Below, one piece after another: positions 5,484 through 5,636 of a stretch of DNA of 5,636 nucleotides. Positions within the stretch are counted from its first letter, which is position 1; the number at the start of each line of letters is the position of its first letter. Both the position numbers and the translations under genes were made by a program. The notes beneath the pieces were generated by a model. That model worked only from the letters and a program-made list of their open reading frames with translations. It made no database searches and was not told where the DNA came from. The DNA comes from WTXA01 sp041741995 (GTDB lineage Bacteria; Bacillota; TC1), in NCBI GenBank assembly GCA_041741995.1, contig JBGSJN010000051.1, positions 1 through 5,636 on the forward strand. The letters run 5' to 3'.

Positions 5484-5636
5484 ATTGCTCTTCTTTAATT
5501 ATCTCCATAATGTATCTATCTGTTAAAGCATTATTAATCGATGGCTCATCTTCTTTTATCAAAAATATAAGAAATTCAATATTACCCTTAGGCCCTTTTA
5601 TTGGTGATTTTACTATGCCTTTTACACTAAAACCCA
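5482..5636 (-). CDS. tlyA: TlyA-family rRNA 2'-O-methyltransferase, C-terminal fragment
   Basis: The last 50 codons of a gene that runs off the right edge, ending at TAA 5484-5482. The visible C-terminus starts GFSVKGIVKSPIKGPKGNIE and continues FLIFLIKE; the SPIKGP-GNIEFL block is the characteristic end of the TlyA/hemolysin-A family (S4 RNA-binding domain plus FtsJ-like methyltransferase), which methylates ribosomal RNA using S-adenosylmethionine. The last residues are charged (MEIIKEEQ). The family commonly sits upstream of nadK-argR-recN in Firmicutes, which agrees with the rest of the window. The N-terminal S4 domain and the catalytic residues lie outside the window, so function rests on this end motif and context. 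Confidence 0.85.
   Translation of the reverse strand, partial: GFSVKGIVKSPIKGPKGNIEFLIFLIKEDEPSINNALTDRYIMEIIKEEQ

Overview
This 5.6 kb window is AT-rich bacterial DNA, most likely from the Firmicutes, probably Clostridia. The evidence is the gene order tlyA – (insert) – nadK – argR – recN, strong GGAGG-type ribosome sites, single-cluster ferredoxin chemistry and very low GC third positions. The genus cannot be told from the sequence. All protein genes lie on the minus strand, so transcription of proteins runs from right to left; the only plus-strand gene is a tRNA.

Reading from the right edge in the direction of transcription: (1) the last 50 codons of tlyA (rRNA 2'-O-methyltransferase family), whose stop codon sits in a hairpin terminator at 5455-5483. 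(2) A tRNA-Trp(CCA) on the opposite strand with an excellent sigma-A-type promoter; it ends in the same hairpin, so the terminator appears to serve both strands. (3) A divergent type I L-asparaginase-family gene. (4) A 62-residue single [4Fe-4S] ferredoxin with its own candidate promoter and a clear terminator at 4111-4143. (5) A compact housekeeping cluster nadK (GTG start) – argR – recN, with gaps of 21 and 0 bases, preceded by a promoter overlapped by a 22-bp near-perfect palindrome that resembles an ARG box. (6) A 114-base gap holding a 21-codon ORF with a very strong Shine-Dalgarno site, followed by corA (Mg2+ channel family), which is complete.

The nadK-argR-recN block couples NADP supply, arginine-responsive repression and double-strand-break repair in one transcript; this is a conserved neighbourhood in Firmicutes rather than a pathway. 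Asparaginase, ferredoxin and tRNA-Trp separate tlyA from nadK here, where these two are often adjacent. I found no mobile element, CRISPR array or defence system. The two least explained signals are the short translated-looking ORF in the corA leader, whose stop codon is predicted to pair with bases beside the corA ribosome site, and the palindrome over the nadK operon promoter, which suggests ArgR autoregulation. The first 19 bases hold only sequence downstream of corA, with no feature seen.
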